A stretch of DNA of 64,000 bases from Phycisphaerales bacterium (GTDB taxonomy: Bacteria > Planctomycetota > Phycisphaerae > UBA1845 > Fen-1342): the NCBI GenBank assembly GCA_016710275.1, contig JADJXS010000001.1, positions 1,240,001 to 1,304,000 of the forward strand, in the 5' to 3' direction. The notes under the pieces are model-generated. The model was given only the letters and a program-made list of their open reading frames with translations. It was not told where the DNA came from and ran no database searches. Both the position numbers and the translations under genes were made by a program. Positions 1-8,758 of the stretch are shown here, in pieces (the first letter of the stretch is position 1; each line of letters opens with the position of its first letter).

Positions 1-1
1 G

Positions 2-856
2 CTGCGCGTCTACACCGGCGCGCGGCAGCGCTTTCGCAGCGCGCAGCGCAACCTGCTCCGCGCCGTCGCGTCGCAGGCCGCCACCGCCATCGTGCACGCG
101 CAGTTGATCGATGAGCGCCTCCGCCGGGCTGAGCTGGAGCGCCAGGTGAAGCTCGCCGGGCAGGTGCAGGCCCGGATGATCCGCACCTCCGCACCGCGCC
201 ACCCGCGGATTGACGCCGCGTGGATCTTCGAGCCGAGCCAGCACGTCAGCGGCGATTTCTGCGACTTTCTCACGCTCTCCGACGGGCGCTTCGCCGCCGC
301 CGTCGCGGATGTCGCCGGCAAGGGGGTGCCGGCGTCGTTGCTCATGGGTTCGGTTCGCGGGGCGCTGCGCGCTTCCGCCCGCTACGCGGCCAGCATCGGC
401 GAGATTCTCACCCGCCTCAACACGCACGTGTACACGGAAACCGCGCCGCACGAATTCGTCACCATGCTGCTCTGCGCCATCGACGATGACGCCCGCACAC
501 TCACCTATTGCAGCGCCGGTCATGAGCCGCTGTTGTTGATGCGCGGAAGCGAAGTGCGGCTGCTCGACGAGGGCGGTCTCGTGCTGGGAATCGAGCCGAA
601 CGAAGTGTACCAGGCACACGCCGTGCCGCTGGAACCCGGCGATTTTCTGCTCATGTGCACCGACGGCGTCAACGAAGCGATGAACTTCAACCAGGAGCTT
701 TTCGGCCGCGATCGCCTGATCCACGCGCTCAAGAGTTATCGCGACGCAAACGACACCTATCAGACGCTCAAGAACATCGTCTGGGACATCCGCCGATTCG
801 CCGGATTGGCCGAACGATCCGACGACCTGACGTTGGTCGGACTGAGCATCCGGTAA
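2..856 (+). CDS. GAF-linked SpoIIE/PPM-type serine phosphatase (5' end outside window)
   Basis: The reading frame is already open at the first bases, so the gene begins upstream. Residues encoded before the first internal ATG (position 92) read like the last helix of a GAF sensor domain (LLRAVASQAATAIVHAQL) leading into a short coiled linker. The rest is a SpoIIE/RsbU-type PP2C phosphatase: VSGDFCDF and VADVAGKGVPASL carry the metal-binding aspartates, followed by YCSAGHEPLLL and LLMCTDGVNEA. By family knowledge such proteins dephosphorylate anti-anti-sigma factors or similar partners in response to a signal sensed by the N-terminal domain. No partner kinase or sigma regulator lies in view. 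The family assignment is firm; the signal and target are unknown. Confidence 0.9.
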   Translation: MRVYTGARQRFRSAQRNLLRAVASQAATAIVHAQLIDERLRRAELERQVKLAGQVQARMIRTSAPRHPRIDAAWIFEPSQHVSGDFCDFLTLSDGRFAAAVADVAGKGVPASLLMGSVRGALRASARYAASIGEILTRLNTHVYTETAPHEFVTMLLCAIDDDARTLTYCSAGHEPLLLMRGSEVRLLDEGGLVLGIEPNEVYQAHAVPLEPGDFLLMCTDGVNEAMNFNQELFGRDRLIHALKSYRDANDTYQTLKNIVWDIRRFAGLAERSDDLTLVGLSIR

Positions 857-1008
857 TTGCCGCATGCTCGGGAAGGCCCGAGCGCATGCTGCGATTATCG
901 CCTTTCCCCGCTTGCTACCCGCTTTGGAGGTTTGGAGAGTTCACTCGCCGGTAGCGGTTCCGGGGCGAAGTTTCGCCGCGGCCGCCATTCCGGCATTGGG
1001 GGAGAGCC

Positions 1009-3534
1009 ATGCGTTGCGCGCTGCACGCTCGGATCGGGGCGGTCGGATTGCTGGGAGCGCTTCTGATCGGCGGAGGTTGCGGCCCCACGCCGGCCGGGCC
1101 GACCGACCTCACCGACCTGGGCGTGTTTTCGCCCGGCACCAGCAGTACCGCCGTCGGCGGCACGCAGACGACGACGATCATTGACGGGTTGACGGTTTCG
1201 CCGTCGCTGCTGGCTTTCGGCGGCAGTGCGAATCAGCTCACGTTCTCCGTCAACAACCAGACCGGGGCGCCGATCGGCTTTGAAGTGCTCGGCGGCGCGG
1301 AGTGGCTGCAGGCCGATCCGCGCGTGGCGGTTGTCGCCAACGGCGGCTCCGTGACGGTGACGGTCACGATTTTTCGCGTGTTGATCATCGGCGGCGATGC
1401 CGCCAGCGCCGTTCGGATCAAGATTCCGGACCGCGATGCGGTCAGCGTGCCGATCACGGTCGGCAACGCCGCGCCGCTGCCCGAGGACGTGCCCGGTGGT
1501 GACGGCGGCGGCACCGGATCGGGGGACGGCGGCGGGGGAAGCGACCCGGGAGCGCCCGCGGCGCTGCACGTCAGCGCGGATGCAATCAACTTCGGGCACG
1601 GCGGCGCGGCAATCGGCTTTCTGGTCCGCAACTCCGGCGGCGGCTCGCTGTCGTACAAGGCGCAGCCGTCGGCTTCGTGGCTGCGGATCGAGAATGACGC
1701 CGGCACCTCCGCCGGCGAGTTCAAGCCGATGCGCGCGGTGGTGAATCGCGACGGCCTGCCGGTCGGCAGTTACACCGCCGCGGTGGACGTCACCGGCGCC
1801 GGCCGCACGCACCGCGTCAACGTGGCGATGAACGTGGCCAGCGTCGCGCCGACGGCGGCCGATCAGCCGCGCGTGCACGTCGGGCAATCGCTGCTGGACT
1901 TCGATCACTTCGTTTCGCGTCTGCAGACCTTCGTACGCAACGATGGCGCGGGGTTGGTCGGCTTCCGGATCGTCTCCAACGCCGCGTGGCTCAATCTCTC
2001 GACTTCCGGCGGCGTCAACCGCGGCATCGGCCATGTCATCACGCTGACGGTCAATCGCGGCGGCATGTCGCCGGGCGAATACTGGACGACCGCCGACCTG
2101 ACCTTTGACAACGGCGAGCACCGGACGCTCTTCGTCCGCATGGTGGTGCCGGGTGAGAATCCGCCGCCGACGCTGGCGGTGCCGCAGACGTTCGTGGACC
2201 TGGGCGTCGGCTCTTCGACGACGCTGGCGGTGCGGGCGCGCCCGCAGGGAACCGTCATCCCGTTCCGCGTCTACTCAACGGCGGCGTGGCTCAGCGCCTC
2301 GCCCGACGCGGGGGACGCCTCGATCACCGGCGGCACGATCACGATCCTGGCCGATCGTGCGCAGCTTCCCGCGGGGAATCACTTCGCCTATCTGCTGATC
2401 GTCAGCAATGACGGCCAGCTTCGTGAAGTGCAGGTTCGGGCACTGGTGCCCGAGAGCGGGGACGGATCCATCGCCCCGATGCCGTGGGCTTCGTCGGATT
2501 CACGGCTGGACGTGATTTCGTTCATTGAGCCGGGTGCGCCGGGCTACATCCAGCCGGGCTCGGTCGGCTTCCACCCGGACTGGTGGGCCAACACGCCCTT
2601 CGTGCATCACGTGCAGGACAGCTCGCCCGGCCCGAACAGCCCGAACTACATCCGCCGCACGATCGAGGCCATGCAGGCGGCCAACCCGCACTGCACCTTC
2701 GGCACGTATCTCTCCGGCACGGAGTGCCGCAAGCTGGCGCATATGTGGAAGTTCCCGCCGGAGTCGATTCCCTACGAGTCCGTTTCGCCTGCGCACTTCC
2801 GCACGGCGTATGACGAGACCGGCAAGCGCGCATCGGTGAACATGGTGCTGCCGGCGGCCCGCAAGCAGATGGCGGACCTCATTATTGCCGAGGCGCTGGG
2901 CCGCGGCGTGCGGAGTGTGTTTCTGGACAACATGAGCCACCCCTCGACCGGCGGAACGCTGGCGACGTGGGCCGAGGTATGCGACTACCTGCGAACGATC
3001 CGCACGGCCCTCAACGCCAACGGCATGCGGCTGATGGTGAACCTGGCCGTGCAGCCCTACTACATCGCCGGCAATGACGCCGCGCTGGCGGCGACGGCGG
3101 TGGACGGCTTCAACTTCGAGCAGCCCTTCCACTGGCTCTACTGCCGCCCCTTCCCCGATCGCGTGGTGACGGAGATCAACGTCTATCGCGCGTGGTTGGA
3201 CGCCGGCATGCACCTGAGCATCATGGCCGCGCACAGCGAGATCGTGTACGACCAGGCGCGGCGCTTCCAGGAGGCCCGCGTCCTGGCGGCGATGTGCATG
3301 ATGATCCGCCGGCCGGGCGATTCGATCGGCGTGCCGCGCTCGTACTTTGAGACGCCGCCGGACTGGGTGAACTGGCCGGCGCAGTTCGGCGCGGCCCTCG
3401 GGGATTACCAGATCAGCATGCCCGGGCCGGTGCTGACCCGCGAATTCACGAATGCCACGATCACCGTGGACCTGGCCAAGAGCACCAACGCCGCCGAGGC
3501 CGCGGACGCCGTCACCGTGACGTGGAACCCCTGA
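1009..3534 (+). CDS. Exported lipoprotein with BACON-like repeats and a TIM-barrel glycoside-hydrolase-like C-terminus
   Basis: The start ATG follows a strong GGGGGAG ribosome site. Residues 1-24 form a signal peptide ending in a lipobox-like LIGGGC, so the protein is probably lipid-anchored. About four BACON/Ig-like beta-sandwich repeats follow (roughly residues 60-160, 185-280, 285-380, 384-480), several with the ASWL or AEWL tryptophan typical of BACON modules, and a Gly/Asp-rich linker near 165-180. Residues about 500-841 look like an alpha/beta barrel of the GH114/GHL kind: VFLDNMSHP, LMVNLAVQPYY and VDGFNFEQPF sit at the ends of predicted strands. BACON domains usually bind carbohydrate or mucin and accompany hydrolases. 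The barrel is an inference from motif layout; catalytic acids were not identified with certainty. Confidence 0.7.
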   Translation: MRCALHARIGAVGLLGALLIGGGCGPTPAGPTDLTDLGVFSPGTSSTAVGGTQTTTIIDGLTVSPSLLAFGGSANQLTFSVNNQTGAPIGFEVLGGAEWLQADPRVAVVANGGSVTVTVTIFRVLIIGGDAASAVRIKIPDRDAVSVPITVGNAAPLPEDVPGGDGGGTGSGDGGGGSDPGAPAALHVSADAINFGHGGAAIGFLVRNSGGGSLSYKAQPSASWLRIENDAGTSAGEFKPMRAVVNRDGLPVGSYTAAVDVTGAGRTHRVNVAMNVASVAPTAADQPRVHVGQSLLDFDHFVSRLQTFVRNDGAGLVGFRIVSNAAWLNLSTSGGVNRGIGHVITLTVNRGGMSPGEYWTTADLTFDNGEHRTLFVRMVVPGENPPPTLAVPQTFVDLGVGSSTTLAVRARPQGTVIPFRVYSTAAWLSASPDAGDASITGGTITILADRAQLPAGNHFAYLLIVSNDGQLREVQVRALVPESGDGSIAPMPWASSDSRLDVISFIEPGAPGYIQPGSVGFHPDWWANTPFVHHVQDSSPGPNSPNYIRRTIEAMQAANPHCTFGTYLSGTECRKLAHMWKFPPESIPYESVSPAHFRTAYDETGKRASVNMVLPAARKQMADLIIAEALGRGVRSVFLDNMSHPSTGGTLATWAEVCDYLRTIRTALNANGMRLMVNLAVQPYYIAGNDAALAATAVDGFNFEQPFHWLYCRPFPDRVVTEINVYRAWLDAGMHLSIMAAHSEIVYDQARRFQEARVLAAMCMMIRRPGDSIGVPRSYFETPPDWVNWPAQFGAALGDYQISMPGPVLTREFTNATITVDLAKSTNAAEAADAVTVTWNP

Positions 3535-3692
3535 TCGCAGCGGGCAATTGACCACGTTCTCCCGGGCGGGGCGGGTGCGGCGCGGGCCGCATCCGCCTCG
3601 CGGCGCGCGCGAAATCCGGCTAAAATCCGGCCTCGCGTCGCGCGGGCGGACGGGTTCCCGGGCGCGGCGCGGTTCCGCGTCCCGGAGACAGC

Positions 3693-6365
3693 ATGAGCGA
3701 CGGCCACACTCCCCCGGTTGCCCCCCAGCCGGCTTCGTCCGGTGAGCTGCTGACACCGATCACCAGCGAGATGCAGGAGTCCTATCTCACTTACGCGATG
3801 AGCGTGATCATGGCCCGCGCGCTGCCCGACGTGCGCGACGGCCTGAAGCCCTCGCAGCGGCGAATCCTGGTCGCCATGCACGACCTGAACCTCGGGCCGC
3901 GCTCCAAGCATCGCAAGTGCGCCAAAATCTCCGGCGACACCTCCGGCAATTATCACCCACACGGCGACGGCGTGATCTATCCCACGCTGGTCCGCATGGG
4001 GCAGGAATGGGCCATGCGGGCGATGCTCATCGACCCCCAGGGCAATTTCGGCAGCATCGACGGCGATCCGCCCGCGGCCATGCGATACACCGAAGCGCGG
4101 CTGGCCGGCCCGGCCGCCGAGATGCTCGAGGACATCGACAAGGACACCGTCAACTACGAGGACAACTTCGACGGCACTCGCAAGGAACCGGTCGTCCTGC
4201 CCAGCCGCTTTCCGAACCTGCTGGTCAACGGCTGCGAAGGCATCGCCGTCGGCATGGCCACGCGCCTGTTGCCGCACAATCTCGGCGAAATCTGCGACGC
4301 GGTCATCGCCTACATCGACAACCCCGAAATCACCGTCGATCAGTTGCTGCAGATCGTGCCCGGCCCGGATTTCCCCACCGGCGGCGTCGTCTGCGGGCGC
4401 GAGGCGGTGCGCAACGCATACACCGCCGGCCGCGGCCCGATCACGGTGCGCGGCGTGGTGCACGTCGAGGAGAGCAAGAGCGGCCGCGCCAGCATCGTGG
4501 TGGATGAAATCCCCTACGGCGTGCTGCTGCCCACGATCAAGGAACGCATCATCGAGTGCATCGAGAGCGGCACGATCAAGGGCATCGACGACATGCGCGA
4601 CGAGTCCGGCCGCGACAAACTCGTCCGGCTGGTCCTGCCGCTCAAGAAGGACGCCAACCCCGACGTCGTCATCAACCAGCTCTGGGAGTACACCCCGCTT
4701 CAGAGCAACATCAACATGATGAACATCGTGCTGGTGAACCGCGCTCCCAAGACGCTCAACTTCCGCGAACTGATCGAGCAGTACGTGCAGTTTCGCGTCG
4801 AGGTCGTCCGCCGCCGCACCCAGTACCTGCTGCGCAAGGCCCGTCAGCGGGCGCATGTGCTCGAAGGGCTGATCCTCGCCGTGGCCGACATCGACGAGAT
4901 CATCGCGATCATCCGCCACTCACCCGACGTGCCCACCGCCCGCCAGCGCCTGATGGACAAGCCGCTGCGCCTCAGCGAGCAGGCCACGGTGATCCGCCTG
5001 CTGCCGGAGTCCTTCGTCCGCCGCGCGACCGGCGAGGTGCAGCACCTGTCGGCGACGCAGGCCGACGCCATCCTGTCGATGCAGTTGCGGAGGCTGACCG
5101 GGCTGGAGATCCAGGAACTGGCCCGCGAGTACTCGAAGCTGACCGACGAAATCGCCGATTTCGAGCTGATTTTGTCGGATGCGCGGCGCGTCCTGGACAT
5201 CATCGCCGAAGACATGCGCGAGCTGAAGGAGAAGTACGCCGACCCGCGCCGCACGAAGATCGAGGCCGCCGTCGGCGAGATCGGCATGGAGCAGCTCATC
5301 GAGAGCGAGGACGTCGTCGTGACGATCTCGCACGAGGGCTACATCAAGCGCGTCGCCGCCGCCACCTATCGCTCGCAGGGCCGCGGCGGCAAGGGCATCC
5401 GCGGCACCGACGCCAAGGACGGCGATTTCACCGAGCACATGCACGTCTGCAACACCCACGACTACCTGCTGTTCTTCACGAACCGCGGGCGCGTCTACTG
5501 GGTGCGGGTCTACGATCTTCCGGCGATGGCTCGCACGGCGCGCGGCCGGGCGCTGGCCAACGTGCTGACCATGCAGGCCAACGAGACGCACATGGCGATT
5601 CTGCCGGTGCGCCAGTTCGAGGAGAGCTTTGTCTTCTTCGCGACGCAGAAGGGCGTCGTCAAGAAGACGCCGCTGGCCGCCTTCAGCAACCCGCGCCCCA
5701 GCGGCATTCAGGCGATCCTGCTCGACCCGGACGACGCGCTGATCGGCGCCGCATTGACCACCGGCAGCGATCACATCGTGCTGGGAACCTGCGGCGGCAT
5801 GGCCTGCCACTTCATCGAGGACGACGTCCGCCCGATGGGCCGCACCGCCCGCGGCGTCCGCGGCATCACGCTCGAAGACGACGACCGCGTGGTGGACCTG
5901 TGCGTCATCCGCCCCGGCATGAGCATCCTGACGGTGTGCGAGCGCGGCTTCGGCAAGCGCACCGACATCGGCGAATATCGCCTGACCCGCCGCGGCGGCA
6001 AGGGCGTCATCAACGTGAAGGTGACGGACAAGAACGGCCCGGTGGTCGCCCTCCGCCCCGTGACCGATGAGGATTCGCTGATGCTCATCACGCAGGCGGG
6101 CACGCTGCTGCGCATGACCCTCAACCAGCTTCGCGAGATCGGCCGCGCCACGCAGGGCGTGAAGCTGATCCGCGTCGACGGTGATGATGATCGCGTGGTG
6201 GCGGTGGCCAAGCTCATCACGGACAAGGATGAGAACGGCGGGGACGTCGCGGCCGCGGGCGAGGGCGGATCGAACGGCGGCGACTCGGCGCCGGACGGGG
6301 AGCCGGGCGCATCGACGGGCGGCGCTGCACCGACTGAAGGAAACGTCGACGACGAATCCGCGTAG
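3693..6365 (+). CDS. gyrA: DNA gyrase subunit A
   Basis: GyrA supercoils DNA together with GyrB. Residues 35-58 carry the family signature (ALPDVRDGLKPSQRRIL), residues 86-101 the HPHGD active-site loop, and Tyr132 in AAMRYTEARL is the DNA-cleaving tyrosine. The C-terminal pinwheel is present, with a GyrA box variant QGRGGKG near residue 561 and a second blade motif RRGGKGVINV near 766. Length (890 aa) is normal for GyrA plus an acidic, low-complexity tail. Start chosen at the ATG after GGAGA. At the positions matching E. coli Ser83 and Asp87 the protein has Gly93 and Pro97. A TAAAAT -10-like box lies at 3621-3626. No gyrB is adjacent. The stop codon lies inside a repeat element that begins at 6361. 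Confidence 0.97.
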   Translation: MSDGHTPPVAPQPASSGELLTPITSEMQESYLTYAMSVIMARALPDVRDGLKPSQRRILVAMHDLNLGPRSKHRKCAKISGDTSGNYHPHGDGVIYPTLVRMGQEWAMRAMLIDPQGNFGSIDGDPPAAMRYTEARLAGPAAEMLEDIDKDTVNYEDNFDGTRKEPVVLPSRFPNLLVNGCEGIAVGMATRLLPHNLGEICDAVIAYIDNPEITVDQLLQIVPGPDFPTGGVVCGREAVRNAYTAGRGPITVRGVVHVEESKSGRASIVVDEIPYGVLLPTIKERIIECIESGTIKGIDDMRDESGRDKLVRLVLPLKKDANPDVVINQLWEYTPLQSNINMMNIVLVNRAPKTLNFRELIEQYVQFRVEVVRRRTQYLLRKARQRAHVLEGLILAVADIDEIIAIIRHSPDVPTARQRLMDKPLRLSEQATVIRLLPESFVRRATGEVQHLSATQADAILSMQLRRLTGLEIQELAREYSKLTDEIADFELILSDARRVLDIIAEDMRELKEKYADPRRTKIEAAVGEIGMEQLIESEDVVVTISHEGYIKRVAAATYRSQGRGGKGIRGTDAKDGDFTEHMHVCNTHDYLLFFTNRGRVYWVRVYDLPAMARTARGRALANVLTMQANETHMAILPVRQFEESFVFFATQKGVVKKTPLAAFSNPRPSGIQAILLDPDDALIGAALTTGSDHIVLGTCGGMACHFIEDDVRPMGRTARGVRGITLEDDDRVVDLCVIRPGMSILTVCERGFGKRTDIGEYRLTRRGGKGVINVKVTDKNGPVVALRPVTDEDSLMLITQAGTLLRMTLNQLREIGRATQGVKLIRVDGDDDRVVAVAKLITDKDENGGDVAAAGEGGSNGGDSAPDGEPGASTGGAAPTEGNVDDESA

Positions 6366-6409
6366 GGTGAGTTCGGCCCGCATCGGATACGCTTTGCGGA
6401 TTGCGAGCG
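6361..6409. repeat. Partial 49-bp copy of the GTAGGGTG element overlapping the gyrA stop
   Basis: This stretch repeats, with a few changes, the first 48 or so bases of the full element that starts right behind it at 6410 (CGTAGGGTG, then GTTCGG, CGCATCGGAT, TTGCGGATTGCGAG). The TAG that ends gyrA (6363-6365) is part of the repeat's own CGTAGGGTG start. Confidence 0.8.
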
Positions 6410-6587
6410 CGTAGGGTGTGTTCGGGCCGCATCGGATTCCCATTGCGGATTGCGAGATGCACCGAGCGGCCCGAACGCACCTCTTCGAACGCGGCGGCCA
6501 AGCTCACGGCCGCGGATGGTGCGTTCGAACCGCTCGGCGCGCTTCGGAATTCGCAGGTTGATCGACTGCGGTCCGAACGCACCCTAC
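6410..6587. repeat. 178-bp inverted-repeat element, copy 1
   Basis: The ends are imperfect inverted repeats: CGTAGGGTGTGTTCGGGCC at the left, and at the right the complement of CGTAGGGTGCGTTCGGACC. A second, inner inverted pair is GAGCGGCCCGAACGCACC with GGTGCGTTCGAACCGCTC. The whole could fold as one long hairpin. It has no plausible reading frame. It matches copy 2 (7428-7605) over its full length with only a few differences. The size and terminal inverted repeats resemble a MITE or a large REP unit. Confidence 0.85.
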
Positions 6588-6626
6588 GCAACTGTGTTTC
6601 CGGCCACGCGGGGTCTTGGATGAGCG

Positions 6627-7382
6627 ATGAACAATCGCCAATTGTGCTGTCTATGCGGCCAACCGCCAACGGCGAGCGATCCGATTACGCGCGAACACGT
6701 TCCGCCAAAACAATTCTACCCGAAGAAAATGCGAAGTGGCTTGAATCTATGGACGGTCCCGGCCCACCAGTCCTGCAACGAGAAAAGCCGCGAGGACGAG
6801 GAGTACTTCTATCATGTCGCCTTTCTCTTGGTAAGTGCCGGCAACCCGCAGATTGGTGCGGCCATCCTTGCCGATTTGAAGCGACGGGCACGAAATCAAC
6901 AGACGCGACATCTGGTGCGCCTGATTATTAATGAGTCGGGACGTAAGGCCGCGAGCCGGATCATTCTACCGAACGGTCGGGTTCGTTGCCTTGTTAGCAG
7001 GCCTAGGCTCCAGCATGTCGCCGTCAAAATCGCTCGCTGTCTCTTCTATAAGGACCACGGGCGTGTGATACCGTTTGAAGCGTGCTATGACGTGCGACTC
7101 TGCGAGCACATAGACCGCGTGCCCGAGTACTATCGCCTTAGCTGGGGGCTTAGCAAGGTAAACGTCCATGAATTGACGTCCAAGAGTGTGAGCGGCGTCG
7201 TTGTCGTCAATGATGCCGCCGCTGGACTGCCGCCAGCCGTCTGTCGAGCCGTCTTCGACTACCGAGGGGCCGAGCTTGTCTTGGATGGCGTGATCCATTA
7301 CCCCTACACGTTGCGGTTCTGGGAGTCATTCGTATATTGCGTGTCCTTCTCGGAGCCAGCGGATGGAGTGGGCGCATGCTAA
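6627..7382 (+). CDS. HNH-endonuclease-like protein bracketed by repeat elements
   Basis: The N-terminus has a treble-clef HNH layout: Cys7-x2-Cys10, Glu23-His24 in REHVPPK, and His47-x2-Cys50-Asn51 in HQSCNEKS followed by an acidic EDEEYF. This is the metal-binding nuclease fold seen in many mobile or defence-related endonucleases. Residues about 60-251 are unrecognised. Base composition is clearly lower in GC than its neighbours (for example 35 G+C of 60 at 6841-6900) and codons such as TTT, TAT and TCT are common, which suggests transfer. The gene sits alone between two copies of a 178-bp element. Start ATG follows GGATGAG. Nuclease activity is inferred from the motif only; the target is unknown. 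Confidence 0.72.
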   Translation: MNNRQLCCLCGQPPTASDPITREHVPPKQFYPKKMRSGLNLWTVPAHQSCNEKSREDEEYFYHVAFLLVSAGNPQIGAAILADLKRRARNQQTRHLVRLIINESGRKAASRIILPNGRVRCLVSRPRLQHVAVKIARCLFYKDHGRVIPFEACYDVRLCEHIDRVPEYYRLSWGLSKVNVHELTSKSVSGVVVVNDAAAGLPPAVCRAVFDYRGAELVLDGVIHYPYTLRFWESFVYCVSFSEPADGVGAC

Positions 7383-7398
7383 GTGCTTCTGCGCAAGA

Positions 7399-7424
7399 GG
7401 CGGCAAGGGCGTCATCAACGTGAA
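7399..7424 (+). repeat. 26-bp duplicate of an internal gyrA segment
   Basis: These 26 bases are identical to gyrA positions 5994-6019, which encode GGKGVINVK in the C-terminal domain. Four bases later the second 178-bp element begins, whereas in gyrA the matching element begins about 390 bases later. The arrangement looks like a duplicated gyrA 3' end that has lost its middle. Confidence 0.85.
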
Positions 7425-7427
7425 TCG

Positions 7428-7605
7428 CGTAGGGTGTGTTCGGGCCGCATCGGATTCCCATTGCGGATCGCGAGATGCAAGGAGCGGCCCGAACGCACCT
7501 CTTCGAACGTGGCGGCCAAGCTCACGGCCGCGGATGGTGCGTTCGAACCGCTCGGCGCGCTTCGGAATTCGCAGGTTGATCGACTGCGGTCCGAACGCAC
7601 CCTAC
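7428..7605. repeat. 178-bp inverted-repeat element, copy 2
   Basis: Direct repeat of 6410-6587, in the same orientation and nearly identical, including both the outer CGTAGGGTG and inner CGAACGCACC inverted pairs. Together the two copies enclose the HNH-like gene. Confidence 0.85.
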
Positions 7606-7623
7606 AAGACTGCCAAAAACGCT

Positions 7624-7654
7624 GAGGCCGCGCCGATCAGACCGGCGCGGCCTC
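7624..7654. terminator. Perfect 12-bp hairpin downstream of the HNH/element block
   Basis: Arms GAGGCCGCGCCG and CGGCGCGGCCTC pair perfectly around a 7-base loop. There is no T-run, so it is terminator-like rather than a classical intrinsic terminator. It separates the HNH block from the convergent trpC. In 7655-7897 no gene or other clear signal was seen; open frames there lack ribosome sites and family resemblance. Confidence 0.5.
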
Positions 7655-7897
7655 ATGAACTTGAATCTGCTCGCGGCGACCTGTCGCCGATTCCACTCGC
7701 TGCGGATATACCCAGCACGATGGACCGCGCCGCGTTGGCACGCCTTTGCACCGTACTGGGCACGTCAAAACACACGGCAGATGGTGCCGATGTTCCACCT
7801 CCTTTCGGGGCAATTCGCGCAATAACACCGTGGCTACATGTTAGTATTCGCTCACGTTCAAGAGTTATTTTTCGGTGGTTCACTTAGTGTCGGTGCC

Positions 7898-8713
7898 CTA
7901 CGCTCCCCCCTCCATCATCCTCCGCACCGCGGCCGCCACATCCGCCTCGCGCAGCAGCGCCTCTCCCACCAGCAGCGCCCGCGCGCCCGCCTGAAACATC
8001 CGCTGCGCGTCCGAATGCGACCGGATCCCGCTTTCCGCGACCAGCGGCGCCGTCGGCGGCACCTCCGGCGCGAGCCGCTCGGTGATTCCCACGTCGGTCA
8101 CCTGCCGGCGCAGATCGCGATTATTCACCCCCAACAGCAGCGATCCGCGACAGGACTCCAGCGAAATCGCGCCAAGCACGCCGCGCAGCGCCTCGCGCGA
8201 ATGCACCTCCACCAGCACGCACAGCCCCAGCCCCACCGCGGTTCGGCACAACGCCGCCAGCATTGCCGCATCAAGCGCTTCGGCGATCAACAGCACCGCA
8301 TCCGCCCCCAGCGCCCGCGCCTCGTGAAGCTGGTACTCGTCGATCACGAAGTCCTTGCGCAGCACGGGCAGGCCGCAGGCCTGCTTTGCGAGGGCGATGT
8401 GTGAGCCGTCCCCGCCGAACCAGTCCGCGTCCGTCAGCACGCTCAGCGCCGCCGCCCCACCGCGCTCATAGGCGCTCGCCAGCGCGGCCACGTCGAAATC
8501 CGGCCGGATCACCCCCGCCGACGGGCTGCGCTGCTTGATCTCGGCAATCAGGTTGGCGCGGTCGCGTCGCGGGGCGGCCGTGGCGCCGAAGAAATTCCGC
8601 CGCGGCTCGTGATAGGCGGGATCGGCCATCAGCGACTCGACGGAGCGGGCAAGCCGCGCCGCCTCGACGTAGCGGCGCTTGTCCGCCAGAATCTGCGCCA
8701 GGATGTCCTCCAT
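7898..8713 (-). CDS. trpC: Indole-3-glycerol-phosphate synthase
   Basis: TrpC closes the indole ring in tryptophan biosynthesis, turning CdRP into indole-3-glycerol phosphate. The beta/alpha-barrel motifs are all present: LIAEIKQRSPSAGVI near residue 55, ALSVLTDADWFGG, VLRKDFVIDEYQ, LVEVHSREAL, GVNNRDL, VAESGIRS and the phosphate-gripping ALLVGEALLR. Length of 271 aa is normal. Start at the ATG preceded by AAGGCGG. It is a stand-alone gene here, with no other trp genes adjacent, and is transcribed away from the CPBP protease gene 45 bases upstream. Confidence 0.96.
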   Translation of the reverse strand: MEDILAQILADKRRYVEAARLARSVESLMADPAYHEPRRNFFGATAAPRRDRANLIAEIKQRSPSAGVIRPDFDVAALASAYERGGAAALSVLTDADWFGGDGSHIALAKQACGLPVLRKDFVIDEYQLHEARALGADAVLLIAEALDAAMLAALCRTAVGLGLCVLVEVHSREALRGVLGAISLESCRGSLLLGVNNRDLRRQVTDVGITERLAPEVPPTAPLVAESGIRSHSDAQRMFQAGARALLVGEALLREADVAAAVRRMMEGGA

Positions 8714-8758
8714 TGCCGCCTTTCGTTGCGTTTTGACCGGTTTCGTGCGAGCGGGTGA

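Noticed and set aside
895..2121. Long minus-strand open frame opposite the BACON lipoprotein
   Set aside because: Runs antisense to a well-supported gene; Arg/Ala/Val/His composition typical of GC-rich antisense frames; no ribosome site or motif.
3405..6443. Two long minus-strand open frames across gyrA
   Set aside because: Antisense shadows of gyrA caused by high third-position GC; no family resemblance.
7363..7887. Open frame running through the second 178-bp element
   Set aside because: It consists of the repeat, the gyrA scrap and intergenic sequence; no independent start or motif.
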